Shown here: positions 41,048 to 49,698 of the stretch, piece after piece
Numbering within the stretch: position 1 is the first letter of the stretch
Layout: every line of letters starts with the position of its first letter
DNA from: Oscillospiraceae bacterium
GTDB taxonomy: Bacteria; Bacillota; Clostridia; Oscillospirales; QAMX01
Direction: 5' to 3'
Length of the DNA stretch: 50,735 bases
NCBI GenBank assembly: GCA_015067675.1
Contig: SVMB01000017.1
Span: forward strand, 1-50,735
The notes under the pieces: generated by a model
What the model was told of the DNA's origin: nothing
Databases searched by the model: none
What the model saw: only the letters and a program-made list of their open reading frames with translations
Position numbers and translations under genes: made by a program

Positions 41048-41839
41048 TCAGGGCTGCTTGCCGATGTAGGCCAGAATGCCGCCATCGACATAGAGAATGT
41101 GACCGTTGACGAAGTCGGAGGCGTCGGAGGCCAGGAATACCGCCGGGCCGATCAGATCATCGGTGGTGCCCCAACGTCCTGCGGGGGTCTTGGAGATGAT
41201 GAACTGATCGAAGGGATGACGGCTGCCGTCGGGCTGGCGCTCACGCAGGGGCGCGGTCTGCTGGGTGGCAATGTAGCCGGGGCCGATGCCGTTGCACTGG
41301 ATGTTGGCGCCGCCGAACTCGGAGCAAATGTTGCGGGTGAGCATCTTCAGACCGCCCTTGGCAGCAGCGTAGGCGGAGACGGTCTCGCGGCCCAGCTCGC
41401 TCATCATGGAGCAGACGTTGATGATCTTGCCGTGACCCTTCTCGATCATGCCGGGGATAACGGCCTTGGAGCAGATGAAGGGAGCCACCAGGTCCACGTC
41501 GATGACCTTTGTGAAATCTTCCACGCTCATATCGGTCATGGGGATGCGCTTGATGATACCGGCGTTGTTGACCAGGATATCGATGACGCCCACTTCCTCA
41601 CGGATACGCTCCACCAGTGCCTGCATGGCGGCCTCGTCGGTGACGTCGGCCACGTAGCCGTGCACGTCGATACCGGCTTCCTTATAGGCAGCAATGCCGC
41701 GCTCACAGCTCTCCTCGTTGGAGCAGTTGAAGCATACCGTGGCGCCGGCCTGTGCCAGACCCACGCCGATGGCGTAACCGATGGAATGCGCGCCGCCGGT
41801 GACCAGCGCGATCTTACCTTCCAGACTGAACAGATTCAT
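41048..41839 (-). CDS. Short-chain dehydrogenase/reductase (gluconate 5-dehydrogenase-like)
   Basis: The 263-residue SDR has the glycine-rich motif TGGAHSIGYAIG (Gly-Ala-His-Ser replaces the usual pattern), NNAG at about 90, Ser near 145 and the catalytic YAAAK. IATQQTAPLRERQPDGSRHPFDQF resembles gluconate 5-dehydrogenase and sugar-acid reductases. It probably interconverts an oxidised sugar. GGAAGGAG precedes the ATG. It lies between the RraA-like gene and the MDR gene. Confidence 0.9.
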   Translation of the reverse strand: MNLFSLEGKIALVTGGAHSIGYAIGVGLAQAGATVCFNCSNEESCERGIAAYKEAGIDVHGYVADVTDEAAMQALVERIREEVGVIDILVNNAGIIKRIPMTDMSVEDFTKVIDVDLVAPFICSKAVIPGMIEKGHGKIINVCSMMSELGRETVSAYAAAKGGLKMLTRNICSEFGGANIQCNGIGPGYIATQQTAPLRERQPDGSRHPFDQFIISKTPAGRWGTTDDLIGPAVFLASDASDFVNGHILYVDGGILAYIGKQP

Positions 41840-41907
41840 ATGTGTTTACTCCTTCCTGACAATTGCAATATATGCTCAACGCGATTTCTGTTAACTAAAG
41901 TCAACGA

Positions 41908-42618
41908 TTAAAAGTAGCCGCCCTGTTTCACGACCTCGGTGGGGGTCATGCCGCTGCCGACCATCTTCTTGATGCCCACTTCGTTATCGCGGATGGCTTC
42001 CGCACGCAGCAGCACGTCGTAGGCCATGGCGCGGGGAATGACGATAACGCCGTCGATATCGCCGAAAACCACGTCACCGGGGAATATCTTCACTTCACCG
42101 ATCATGATCGGCACCTGCCAGCCGGTGGTACGGAAACGACCCAGCATACCGTTGGAGGTGCGGTACTTGCAGAAGACGGGGAAATCCTGCTCAAGCACCT
42201 TATTGGTGTCGCGTACGCCGCCGTCCACGATGGCGCCGCGGCAGCCGCGCTTTTTGGAGGTCATGGTCATGATCTCGCCCCACTGGGCAGAGAAGGTATC
42301 GCCGCTGGTATCCCAGACGACCACATTGCCGGGCTGGATGGCCTCAAGCATCTTTGCACGCTCCTGCATCTCGTCCTTGAGATCAAGGCTGGGAGCGCCC
42401 TTGACGGTAAACGCAATGCCGCAGACCTTCATGTCGTCACGCAGGGGCATGATGTTGTTGGGCAGTGTCTGGGAAATCAGGCCTTCTTCACGCAAAACAT
42501 CGTTGACGGCGGAAACAAAGACGTCCTCATACCGTCTGCACAGCTCTTCGTCCGGGATGGGGAAGGGTTTATTCTCCATCTGTGCTTTGAGCTGCGCTTC
42601 ATACTTTTCCAGATTCAT
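41908..42618 (-). CDS. RraA-family protein, HMG/CHA-aldolase type
   Basis: The 236-residue protein has the RraA fold with the aldolase signature RGAIVDGGVRDTNKV (Arg-Asp pair that binds the metal and substrate in HMG/CHA aldolases) and PGDVVFGDIDGVIVIP near the end. So it is more likely a metal-dependent pyruvate-forming aldolase than an RNase E regulator. AGAAAGG supports the ATG at 42618; a longer reading has no ribosome binding site. A TTTACG/TATAAT promoter is at 42656-42684. With the SDR and MDR it suggests oxidation or reduction of a sugar acid and cleavage to pyruvate plus an aldehyde. Confidence 0.85.
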   Translation of the reverse strand: MNLEKYEAQLKAQMENKPFPIPDEELCRRYEDVFVSAVNDVLREEGLISQTLPNNIMPLRDDMKVCGIAFTVKGAPSLDLKDEMQERAKMLEAIQPGNVVVWDTSGDTFSAQWGEIMTMTSKKRGCRGAIVDGGVRDTNKVLEQDFPVFCKYRTSNGMLGRFRTTGWQVPIMIGEVKIFPGDVVFGDIDGVIVIPRAMAYDVLLRAEAIRDNEVGIKKMVGSGMTPTEVVKQGGYF

Positions 42619-42655
42619 ACTGCACGCCCTTTCTGTGAGCTTTTTATCTGCTTTT

Positions 42656-42684
42656 ATTATATCAGCAGCACCCATTTACGTAAA
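42656..42684 (-). promoter_or_regulatory. Promoter of the RraA/SDR/MDR operon
   Basis: On the minus strand TTTACG (42679-42684), 17 bases, TATAAT (42656-42661). Confidence 0.7.
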
Positions 42685-42710
42685 TCCGGTAATTTTGCCA
42701 TTTACGCAAA
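42672..42710. promoter_or_regulatory. Direct repeats over the RraA operon -35
   Basis: CCATTTACGTAAA (42672-42684) recurs as CCATTTACGCAAA (42698-42710), 26 bp apart. The first contains the palindrome ATTTACGTAAAT. The site overlaps the -35 box, so a repressor (for instance GntR- or LacI-like) is plausible. No such regulator is next to it. Confidence 0.6.
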
Positions 42711-42725
42711 AAACTTGTCCTGTAA

Positions 42726-42761
42726 CAAAAAAACAGGCATCCGGTTTGCACCGGATACCTG
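42726..42761 (-). terminator. Terminator of the auxin-efflux-type carrier gene
   Basis: CAGGCATCCGGT (42734-42745) pairs with ACCGGATACCTG (42750-42761) with one mismatch. On the minus strand a TTTTTTT run follows. Confidence 0.9.
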
Positions 42762-42774
42762 CCAAAAGACGCGA

Positions 42775-43731
42775 TTACACGAACAGCCGCAGCACCCAGT
42801 ATAGCACCGGGATCGTGGCGACGGACAGAATAGTCGTACCGAGGGTGAAGATGACGGCGTTATCGGTATCGCCGTTATACTGGTCGGAAAACGCCGAGGC
42901 AAGGCCCGCCGTGGGCATGGCAACGGCTACGAAGAAGCCGATGATCATGTCGGTATTGACCGAGAGCGCGGGAATGCCCCGCAGAAGCATCAGAATCGCC
43001 ACGATGACCGCCGGGAACACCACCAGACGGAAGGCAGAGACATAGTACATCCGCCAGGAATTGAAAAGGCGGCTCATCTGTACACCGGCGAGCTTCATGC
43101 CAAGCACGACCATGGAAATAGGCGTGACAATGTTGCTGAAGTAGGTAGCGTAGGTCTGCAGCTCCGGCACCAGCGTGGGAACCCCTGCCAGATTGAGCAC
43201 AACACCCACCAGAAACGCAATCAGAACCGGATTGAGCACGGCTTTTTTGACGTTGATGGCGTTTTTATCGCCGGAAATCAGGTAAACGCCCAGGGTGAAC
43301 ATGAGTACATTGGTGATGATGTTGAGGATGATGAGGTAGGCCATCACAGGGGACGCCTCACCAAAGACTGCGCGGGCAAGCGGGATACCGATGAAGCCGT
43401 TATTGGCAAAGGTCATGCAGAAGCGCATCATGCCCCGGCGCTTTTCATCGCTTTCCCAGCGCACCACAAAGGCAGACGCCAGGAACATCAGCACGGTGAA
43501 GATGATACCGACGACGCCTGCGATGATGATGGTCTTGGTAAACTCTCCGCTGAACTCAAGCTTTAAGGTACTTGACAGGATCAGGAACGGCATACCCACA
43601 TTGGTCAGAAGCTTGGACAGGGTGCCGGATTCCTTCTGGCCCAGCAGCTTTCCCTTCACCAGCAGATAGCCTGGAACCGCCAGCAGGACAAAGATGATGA
43701 CGTTCTTGAGCATGATCATCAGGGTACTCAT
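42775..43731 (-). CDS. Auxin efflux carrier (AEC) family transporter
   Basis: The 318-residue membrane protein has about ten helices, with LTNVGMPFLILSSTL, FCMTFANNGFIGIPLARAVFGE (the conserved discontinuous helix) and AMPTAGLASAFSDQYNGD typical of AEC proteins. Bacterial members carry malate, malonate or other organic acids. AAAAGGAG lies before the ATG. It is a single gene between the activase terminator and the RraA operon; the cargo could be a fermentation product or a sugar-acid pathway intermediate. Confidence 0.9.
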   Translation of the reverse strand: MSTLMIMLKNVIIFVLLAVPGYLLVKGKLLGQKESGTLSKLLTNVGMPFLILSSTLKLEFSGEFTKTIIIAGVVGIIFTVLMFLASAFVVRWESDEKRRGMMRFCMTFANNGFIGIPLARAVFGEASPVMAYLIILNIITNVLMFTLGVYLISGDKNAINVKKAVLNPVLIAFLVGVVLNLAGVPTLVPELQTYATYFSNIVTPISMVVLGMKLAGVQMSRLFNSWRMYYVSAFRLVVFPAVIVAILMLLRGIPALSVNTDMIIGFFVAVAMPTAGLASAFSDQYNGDTDNAVIFTLGTTILSVATIPVLYWVLRLFV

Positions 43732-43804
43732 GGATACTCTCCTTTTCTCTCTTTACATATTGCTTTCAGTATACCACTTTTTCCCGCAGATGTACAGATC
43801 AAAA

Positions 43805-43835
43805 ATGAGGACGCCCGGGTTCCGGACGTCCTCAT
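43805..43835 (-). terminator. Terminator of the glycyl radical enzyme 2/activase operon
   Basis: ATGAGGACG (43805-43813) pairs with CGTCCTCAT (43827-43835). A TTTTT run follows on the minus strand. Confidence 0.85.
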
Positions 43836-43847
43836 ATCACGCATATG

Positions 43848-44723
43848 TTATCTCACGATTGCATCCATCATTGCCTGTGCCGCAGCGACCTCTTCTGTGG
43901 TGGGCAGCGTCGGCGGGAGGGTATTGTCCATGCCGAGGGAGGCGTACTTCGAGCCTGCATAGTTATGGTAGGCCAGCACCGTGATCTTTCTGACACAGGA
44001 AAGTGTCGCCAGAAAGTCCCGGATCTTCTCCATCTCCCCTGCGTTATACCCCGGCACATAGGGAATGCGCACATCGACGGTCTTGCCGCAGGCGTTCAGG
44101 TACCGCAGATTATCCAGGATGATCCCATTGTCCTGCCCGGTACAGCGTTTGTGCACCTCCGGGTCGATAGCCTTGATGTCGTAGAGGAAGATGTCGGTGC
44201 AGGGCATCACCCGCTCCAGCGTCTCCCGGGACACAAAGCCGCAGGTATCCACCGCCGTGTGAATCCCCTCGGATTGGAGCGCACGCAGAAGCGCTTCGCA
44301 GAACGCGCCCTGCGTCAGGCATTCTCCGCCGGAGAGCGTCACGCCGCCGCCGGAGTTTTCGTAAAACGCCCGATCCTCCAAAAGTCTGGGCAGCAGCTCC
44401 TCCACGGTCATCTCCTGTCCGTAGAACTTCAGTGCCTCGCCAAGGCAGGCTTCCTCACAGGCGCCGCAGCCCACACACTTCTCCCGGTCAAAACCATGCC
44501 CCTCCCCCGCTGTCCTGTGGGCGCCGCCCGGACAGACAGCGGCGCATTCCATGCAGCCGATGCACTTATTCTCATAATACGCCGTCTGCGGCGCATAGGC
44601 AATCGTCTCGGGATTGTGGCACCACACGCAGCTCAGCGGACAGCCCTTGAAAAAGACCGTCGTGCGGATGCCGTCGCCGTCGTGGACGGCAAACCGTTTG
44701 ATATCGGCAACTCTTGCTTTCAT
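43848..44723 (-). CDS. Glycyl radical enzyme activase (radical SAM)
   Basis: The 291-residue activase has the radical SAM motif CPLSCVWC (Cys28, Cys32, Cys35) and two extra [4Fe-4S] ferredoxin sites, CIGCMECAAVCP and CVGCGACEEAC. It uses S-adenosylmethionine to place a radical on the glycine of its partner. SGGGVTLSGGE is the family GGE motif. The ATG at 44723 with AGAGGA upstream is favoured over a GTG that overlaps the enzyme's stop codon. It immediately follows glycyl radical enzyme 2. It is the only activase in the window, so it may also serve enzymes 1 and 3. Confidence 0.93.
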   Translation of the reverse strand: MKARVADIKRFAVHDGDGIRTTVFFKGCPLSCVWCHNPETIAYAPQTAYYENKCIGCMECAAVCPGGAHRTAGEGHGFDREKCVGCGACEEACLGEALKFYGQEMTVEELLPRLLEDRAFYENSGGGVTLSGGECLTQGAFCEALLRALQSEGIHTAVDTCGFVSRETLERVMPCTDIFLYDIKAIDPEVHKRCTGQDNGIILDNLRYLNACGKTVDVRIPYVPGYNAGEMEKIRDFLATLSCVRKITVLAYHNYAGSKYASLGMDNTLPPTLPTTEEVAAAQAMMDAIVR

Positions 44724-44740
44724 CGTTTGTTTCCTCTTGG

Positions 44741-46939
44741 TCACACCAGCGCTTCCGCCTGACGGATGAAGCCGTCCTGTTCTGCGCGGTTGATGTTATG
44801 AAACAGCACATTCCAGCCGCAGACGCGAATCTGCAGATCGCGGTACTTCTCAGGCTCCCGCTGGGCAGCGCGCAGGGTCTCTGCGTCGAACACGTTGATA
44901 TGCATCGCATGACCGCCCCGCTTTATAAAGGTCATGAGCAGCGCATACATCGCATCCAGCCCGTCCTCACCCTTCACTGCCGACGGCAGCAGTCCCAGAT
45001 CAAGACAGGCATCGCTGGTGAACGCCGTGGCGTCAATCTTCGTGATGGAGAGAATCGCCGCTGTGGCACCCTCCCGGTTCATACCCATGGAGGGAGAGAG
45101 GTTCTTCGACAGCTCCTCACCGCGGCGGCGTCCGTTGGGGGATGCCAGGGTTTTGGGCGCCTGATCGTAGGACTGCCGCGCCACGTGAAATCCCATGTTC
45201 CAGCTACCTCCTCGGGCAGCGGCATTGGGCTTACCGCAGACGCAGCCGGTCAGAAACTCCGCGATCCGTTGGGCAATCGCGTCGGGAGTCTCACGGTTAT
45301 TGCCGTACTTGTCCCGGTCGGCAAGCAGGCGCAGGCGCAGCTTTTCCTGTCCCTCGAAGTCCCGGTCGAGGATATCCGCAAATTCCGACAGCGTCAGAAG
45401 CTTCTGATCAAACACGACCTTTTTGATTGCCGTCAGCGAGTCGGCGATATCCGCCATAAAGCCAAACATCATGTTGCTGTTGTTGCGCGCAGCGCCGCCG
45501 CAGAGGGCGTCCTTACCGGTTTTCAGGCAGTTTGTATAGGTAGCCGAGAGCATCGACTGGGGATTGATATAGCTCAGATACCCCTCAAAGCCGTTGACCG
45601 TGTCGATGACGCCGTCCACCACCCGGGCAAGCTGCCGGCAGTATTCATCAAACAGTTCCTCAAAGCTTTCATACGCATCGGGCTCCGGGCTTGTGAGTCC
45701 CGCAAACTTCCCAGTGACACCGTCGCAGCCCCGGTGCATGGCATATTCCAGAGGCTTGAGCAGGTTTACGTAATTCATGCCGCAGCCCAGAGAGCCCTGC
45801 GGCGAATACTCATAGCAGCCCTTGACGTTGCAGAGTCTTGCCTCATCAGATGAGCATCCCGCATTTTCAAGCGCACGGCGGATGGTGGCATCCGAGACAA
45901 ACACGAGGGAGTTATTGCCGCGCCGGATCATGTCAAGCGCACGGCGGATAAACGCAGGCGGGGTGCTGTCGGCAATCTTCAGCTGCACCTTGGGGTTATA
46001 GATGCCCATCTTGTCGTACACATCGAGAAACACGTAGGAAAGATCGTTGATTTCCGTGCTTTCATCGGCTTTGCAGCCGCCGAGAAACACCGGCTGGTTC
46101 CAATAGTTGCCGATGGCGGTGAACTGTAGGAAGAAATAGGCGAGCTGACGGCGAAGTTCTGCCTCACTCACGCCGTTTTCCAGATCCCGGCGGTAGAAGG
46201 GGTAGAAAATGCGGTCGAAATTGGCCAGCGAGCGCACCTGCAGACCCTCGATATGCTCGCTGAGCATGAAATAGATGTAATCCATGAGCAGGGCTTCGTA
46301 GAAGGTCTGCGGCGGGTTTTGGCGCAGGCTTGAAAGCGCCTTGCGCATGGGATCATTGCCCTCACGCTGCGCCTGGTCTTCCAGACGGGCAAGGAAAGCA
46401 AGAATTGCCTGCCAGGTGATTAAAATCCCGTCGTAAAACGCCGTCTGCGCCTCACTCTGTTCCGGCTTGGCCGCCCGCGCACGTTCGCTGTTTTCCAGAA
46501 TCCCGCGAAAGCCAAGCCTGAACACCAGATCCCAGTCGGGCACGCTGTGGTCAAAGTCCGGCCAGATGGTGGCGATACCGTTGCCGTTATAATACGAGAG
46601 CTTTTCGTTGACATCGGGGATCAGATCGCGGAACACCTCGGTTTTCCACGCGGCGACGATGGTTCGATTGAGCGGACGGTCGACCATGTTGATGTTCGGG
46701 AACAGGTCTCTGGGGTCGCAGGAGATCCTTGTGTTTTCCAGTACATAGGCAAATGCCCGCGCCTTGCGCACCGGATGGGGAAGATGGGCAATCTCCCGGT
46801 CCTGCCGGACGATGCCTTCCTCGATCGCGTCGCCGTCCATGCCGGTGGCGGCGTCGAAAACATCATCACGGCGTGAAAAACGTGTGGCATGATACTTATT
46901 CATGATATAGCCGTAATCGGCGTCTTTGATATATTCCAT
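44741..46939 (-). CDS. Glycyl radical enzyme 2 (PFL-like, uncharacterised)
   Basis: The 732-residue enzyme has thiyl Cys375 in KGCYEYSPQG and glycyl radical Gly708 in RVCGWNVLF. CGMNYVNLLKPLEYAM after the Cys closely matches the partial third enzyme, so 2 and 3 form one subfamily, while enzyme 1 differs there. The GCYE motif keeps the Cys-x-Glu arrangement of dehydratases. GAGGTG precedes the ATG. A TTTACA/TATACT promoter lies at 46968-46996. Its activase follows after 17 bases. Substrate unknown; the arabinofuranosidase and AraC genes across the divergent promoter suggest a sugar-derived compound. Confidence 0.9.
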   Translation of the reverse strand: MEYIKDADYGYIMNKYHATRFSRRDDVFDAATGMDGDAIEEGIVRQDREIAHLPHPVRKARAFAYVLENTRISCDPRDLFPNINMVDRPLNRTIVAAWKTEVFRDLIPDVNEKLSYYNGNGIATIWPDFDHSVPDWDLVFRLGFRGILENSERARAAKPEQSEAQTAFYDGILITWQAILAFLARLEDQAQREGNDPMRKALSSLRQNPPQTFYEALLMDYIYFMLSEHIEGLQVRSLANFDRIFYPFYRRDLENGVSEAELRRQLAYFFLQFTAIGNYWNQPVFLGGCKADESTEINDLSYVFLDVYDKMGIYNPKVQLKIADSTPPAFIRRALDMIRRGNNSLVFVSDATIRRALENAGCSSDEARLCNVKGCYEYSPQGSLGCGMNYVNLLKPLEYAMHRGCDGVTGKFAGLTSPEPDAYESFEELFDEYCRQLARVVDGVIDTVNGFEGYLSYINPQSMLSATYTNCLKTGKDALCGGAARNNSNMMFGFMADIADSLTAIKKVVFDQKLLTLSEFADILDRDFEGQEKLRLRLLADRDKYGNNRETPDAIAQRIAEFLTGCVCGKPNAAARGGSWNMGFHVARQSYDQAPKTLASPNGRRRGEELSKNLSPSMGMNREGATAAILSITKIDATAFTSDACLDLGLLPSAVKGEDGLDAMYALLMTFIKRGGHAMHINVFDAETLRAAQREPEKYRDLQIRVCGWNVLFHNINRAEQDGFIRQAEALV

Positions 46940-46967
46940 ACCGGCACCTCACAATTCTGATAGTGTC

Positions 46968-46996
46968 AGTATACGCCTTTCTCGGGCCAATGTAAA
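46968..46996 (-). promoter_or_regulatory. Promoter of the glycyl radical enzyme 2 operon
   Basis: On the minus strand TTTACA (46991-46996), 17 bases, TATACT (46968-46973). Confidence 0.65.
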
Positions 46997-47013
46997 TTGT
47001 AAAACAGAAACAC

Positions 47014-47042
47014 TTGACGAAACCGATACAATATCGGATAAT
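47014..47042 (+). promoter_or_regulatory. Promoter and operator palindrome of the AraC gene at 47063
   Basis: TTGACG (47014-47019), 17 bases, GATAAT (47037-47042). The spacer contains the palindrome CCGATA-CAA-TATCGG (47023-47037). This sits between -35 and -10, a classic place for repression, and could also control the divergent enzyme promoter. Confidence 0.65.
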
Positions 47043-47062
47043 ATTTTCAGGAGGTGAACCGT

Positions 47063-47836
47063 ATGACCGACGCATGGGCAAACGCCATGGTATCCAGAAT
47101 CGCGCTGGCGATCTACGTACCGCCCGAGGGCGGCAAAACCGTGCACACAAATCGTCCCTTTCACGGCTTTGTTCTCAATTCCGACACTTCCGTGAAGGAT
47201 TACATCTTTTCAGACGGCCGGGTGCTGCACACCTGTGAGTACGACTTCTTCTACCTTCCAAAGGGTTCCTCCTACCGGGTCAAATCAATCTCCGGCAGCG
47301 GCTGCTGGGCCATCAACTTCGACGCGGACGTGCAGGACGAGCCCTTCGTCATGCATTTTCGCAATCACGAGCCGATGGTCAAAATCTTTCGTACCGCAGC
47401 GCGGGACTGGCGTGCGCAAAACGGCCTGCAGCAGCCCGCGGTACGCCGGGCGGTATACGATCTGATCTGTCAGATGCTTGCCGAGCGTCAGCGTCCCTAT
47501 GCCCCCAATTCCCGCCGGGAGATCATTGAACCGGCGATTGCAAAGCTGGGCACCGATTTCACCGAGAACGAACTCACCGTCGGCACGCTTTCCTCCCTCT
47601 GCGGCATCAGTGAAGCCTACTTCCGGCGGCTATTCTCAAGCGAATACGGCATGAGCCCCCGGGAGTATCTGATCAGCCTGCGCATCGGCTATGCCCGGCA
47701 GCTGCTGGAATCCGGACAGTTTCCGGTGAGCGAGGTGGCGCGGCTCTGCGGCTACTCAGAACCCAGCCACTTCACCCGGGAGTTTACCCGACGCGTGGGC
47801 GTCAGTCCCGGGCAGTACAGGAAAGTGCAGATCTGA
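47063..47836 (+). CDS. AraC-family regulator, cupin sensor
   Basis: The 257-residue regulator has an N-terminal cupin-like domain (VHTNRPFHGFVLNSD, DFFYLPKGSSYRV) and a C-terminal helix-turn-helix pair: VGTLSSLCGISEAYFRRLF and VSEVARLCGYSEPSHFTREF, ending VSPGQYRKV. AGGAGG lies 8 bases before the ATG. It is divergent from the glycyl radical enzyme 2 gene, and the GH51 gene follows 78 bases downstream. It likely controls both. A palindrome in its own promoter suggests autoregulation or a second regulator. Confidence 0.9.
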   Translation: MTDAWANAMVSRIALAIYVPPEGGKTVHTNRPFHGFVLNSDTSVKDYIFSDGRVLHTCEYDFFYLPKGSSYRVKSISGSGCWAINFDADVQDEPFVMHFRNHEPMVKIFRTAARDWRAQNGLQQPAVRRAVYDLICQMLAERQRPYAPNSRREIIEPAIAKLGTDFTENELTVGTLSSLCGISEAYFRRLFSSEYGMSPREYLISLRIGYARQLLESGQFPVSEVARLCGYSEPSHFTREFTRRVGVSPGQYRKVQI

Positions 47837-47914
47837 ACCCGTGCTTCCCCGCCCCCGGCGCAACCGAAAAATCCGAGCTCGGTCGTCTTAATTCCATAAA
47901 GAGAGGAAAACGGT

Positions 47915-49393
47915 ATGGAAAAGTATCTTATCAATCCCAATCAGCGCATTTCTGTAATTCACAAGAACATCTACGGTAACTTCAGCGAGCATCTGGGCAG
48001 ATGCATCTATGAGGGACTGTACGTGGGCAATGACTCCCCGATTCCCAATGTCAACGGCATGCGTACAGATGTGGTCAATGCACTGCGGGAGATCGGTCTG
48101 CCGGTTCTGCGCTGGCCCGGCGGGTGCTTTGCCGACGAATATCACTGGAAGGACGGTATCGGCCCCAAGGCTGCCCGCAAGAAGATGATCAACACCCATT
48201 GGGGCGGCGTCGTGGAGGATAATTCCTTTGGCACCCATGAATTTTTCGAACTCTGCCGTCAGATCGGCTGCAATCCCTACATCACCGGCAATGTGGGTTC
48301 CGGCTCCGTGCAGGAGATGAGCGAATGGGTGGAATACATGACCTTTGACGGCGTGTCTCCTATGGCTGAGCTGCGCCGGGAAAACGGAGCGGAGCAGGCG
48401 TGGAAGCTCCCCTACTTCGGCGTGGGCAACGAAAACTGGGGCTGCGGCGGGCATATGACTGCAGAGTTCTACGCCGACCAGTACCGCCGCTATGCCACCT
48501 ATGTGCGCAATTACAGTGCCGACCGGCGCATCTGCAAGATTGCCTGCGGTCCCAACGCTGCTGACTATCACTGGACCGAAGTGCTCATGAAGCAGGCAGC
48601 GCCCTATATGGATGCACTGTCCCTGCACTACTATACCTGCATCCGTGACCCCCGGCGCAAGAAAATCGGCCATGCGCTGGAGTTTGATACCAACGAATAC
48701 TATGAGATCGTTGAAGCGGCCTGGAAAATGGAAGAGCTGGTGACCCGTCACAGCGAGATCATGAACCGCTACGATCCCGAGAAGCGTATCTCGCTGGTGG
48801 TGGACGAGTGGGGTACCTGGCATGATGTGGAAGAGGGCACCAATCCCGGGTTCCTCTATCAGCAGAACGCCATGCGTGATGCCATCGTGGCAGGTCTCAC
48901 CCTCAATATCTTCAACAAGCATTCCGACCGTGTCCGTATGGCAAACATCGCCCAGACCATCAACGTGCTGCAGGCAGTTGCCCTCACCGACGGCGAAGAG
49001 ATGCTTCTCACCCCCACCTACCATGTCTTCCGCCTCTACCGTGAGCATCAGAACAATACCCTGCTGGGCTCCTACATCACCACCCCGATGCTCGGTGAGG
49101 CCGGAAATGTACCGCAGCTCATCGAGAGCGCGTCCATTAACGACGACGGCACGATCGTGGCAACGATTGTCAACACGTCCATGACCGAAAGCGCCGAAAT
49201 CGCCTGCCAGATCGCGGATTTCTCCGTTGGATCCGTGAGCGCGGAGATTCTGACGGGTGACGCCCATGATCACAACAGCTTTGAAAACAAAAATGCCGTC
49301 ACACCCGCCGATTTTACAGACTTTACGCTCACCGCAGACGGTTTCAGCACGGTCATCCCCGGCTGCAGTGTTGTTCGCTTCCTCATCAAATGA
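47915..49393 (+). CDS. GH51 alpha-L-arabinofuranosidase
   Basis: The 492-residue retaining glycosidase is full length for GH51. [16 protein letters not shown] and [20 protein letters not shown] start the TIM barrel. The acid/base is Glu173 in [11 protein letters not shown], the nucleophile Glu298 in VVDEWGTWH, and HYYT lies between. A C-terminal beta-sandwich follows. It removes arabinofuranosyl side groups from arabinoxylan or arabinan oligosaccharides. No signal peptide is present, so it should act on imported oligosaccharides. AGAGGAAAA precedes the ATG. It follows the AraC gene by 78 bases and overlaps the next gene. Confidence 0.95.
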   Translation: MEKYLINPNQRISVIHKNIYGNFSEHLGRCIYEGLYVGNDSPIPNVNGMRTDVVNALREIGLPVLRWPGGCFADEYHWKDGIGPKAARKKMINTHWGGVVEDNSFGTHEFFELCRQIGCNPYITGNVGSGSVQEMSEWVEYMTFDGVSPMAELRRENGAEQAWKLPYFGVGNENWGCGGHMTAEFYADQYRRYATYVRNYSADRRICKIACGPNAADYHWTEVLMKQAAPYMDALSLHYYTCIRDPRRKKIGHALEFDTNEYYEIVEAAWKMEELVTRHSEIMNRYDPEKRISLVVDEWGTWHDVEEGTNPGFLYQQNAMRDAIVAGLTLNIFNKHSDRVRMANIAQTINVLQAVALTDGEEMLLTPTYHVFRLYREHQNNTLLGSYITTPMLGEAGNVPQLIESASINDDGTIVATIVNTSMTESAEIACQIADFSVGSVSAEILTGDAHDHNSFENKNAVTPADFTDFTLTADGFSTVIPGCSVVRFLIK

Positions 49394-49647
49394 GCATGCA
49401 GGAGTGTAAACGCTGTCTGCTGCGGGAATCGGCTCAGGCAGACACGCTGTGGGACATACAGGATAAAATCGACCGTCTGCCGCTCACCGACCGTGCCGAC
49501 GAGGCACTCTATCGGCAGCGTCTGGATGCCTGCCGTGCCTGCGATCACCTGATCTCGGGTGTCTGTATGAAATGCGGGTGTTATGTGGAGTTCCGGGCTG
49601 CCTTTCGCCGGATGAAATGCCCCAATGTATCTGATCGAAGATGGTAA
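49390..49647 (+). CDS. DUF6171-like cysteine-rich small protein
   Basis: This 85-residue protein has Cys pairs CKRC, CRAC and CMKCGC plus a late CP, which suggests a zinc-binding module. The [20 protein letters not shown] tail matches the small DUF6171 proteins of Clostridia as I recall them. The function is unknown. The start overlaps the GH51 stop (ATGA), so it is translated with the arabinofuranosidase. A bidirectional terminator follows. Confidence 0.75.
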   Translation: MSMQECKRCLLRESAQADTLWDIQDKIDRLPLTDRADEALYRQRLDACRACDHLISGVCMKCGCYVEFRAAFRRMKCPNVSDRRW

Positions 49648-49655
49648 CACGAAAG

Positions 49656-49687
49656 AGAGCTGCGGTTATGAAACCGCAGCTCTTTTG
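49656..49687. terminator. Bidirectional terminator, GH51 operon and glycyl radical enzyme 3
   Basis: AGAGCTGCGG (49656-49665) pairs perfectly with CCGCAGCTCT (49674-49683), followed by TTTT on the plus strand; the minus strand after the stem is T-rich as well. Confidence 0.92.
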
Positions 49688-49698
49688 CATGAGGCGTG

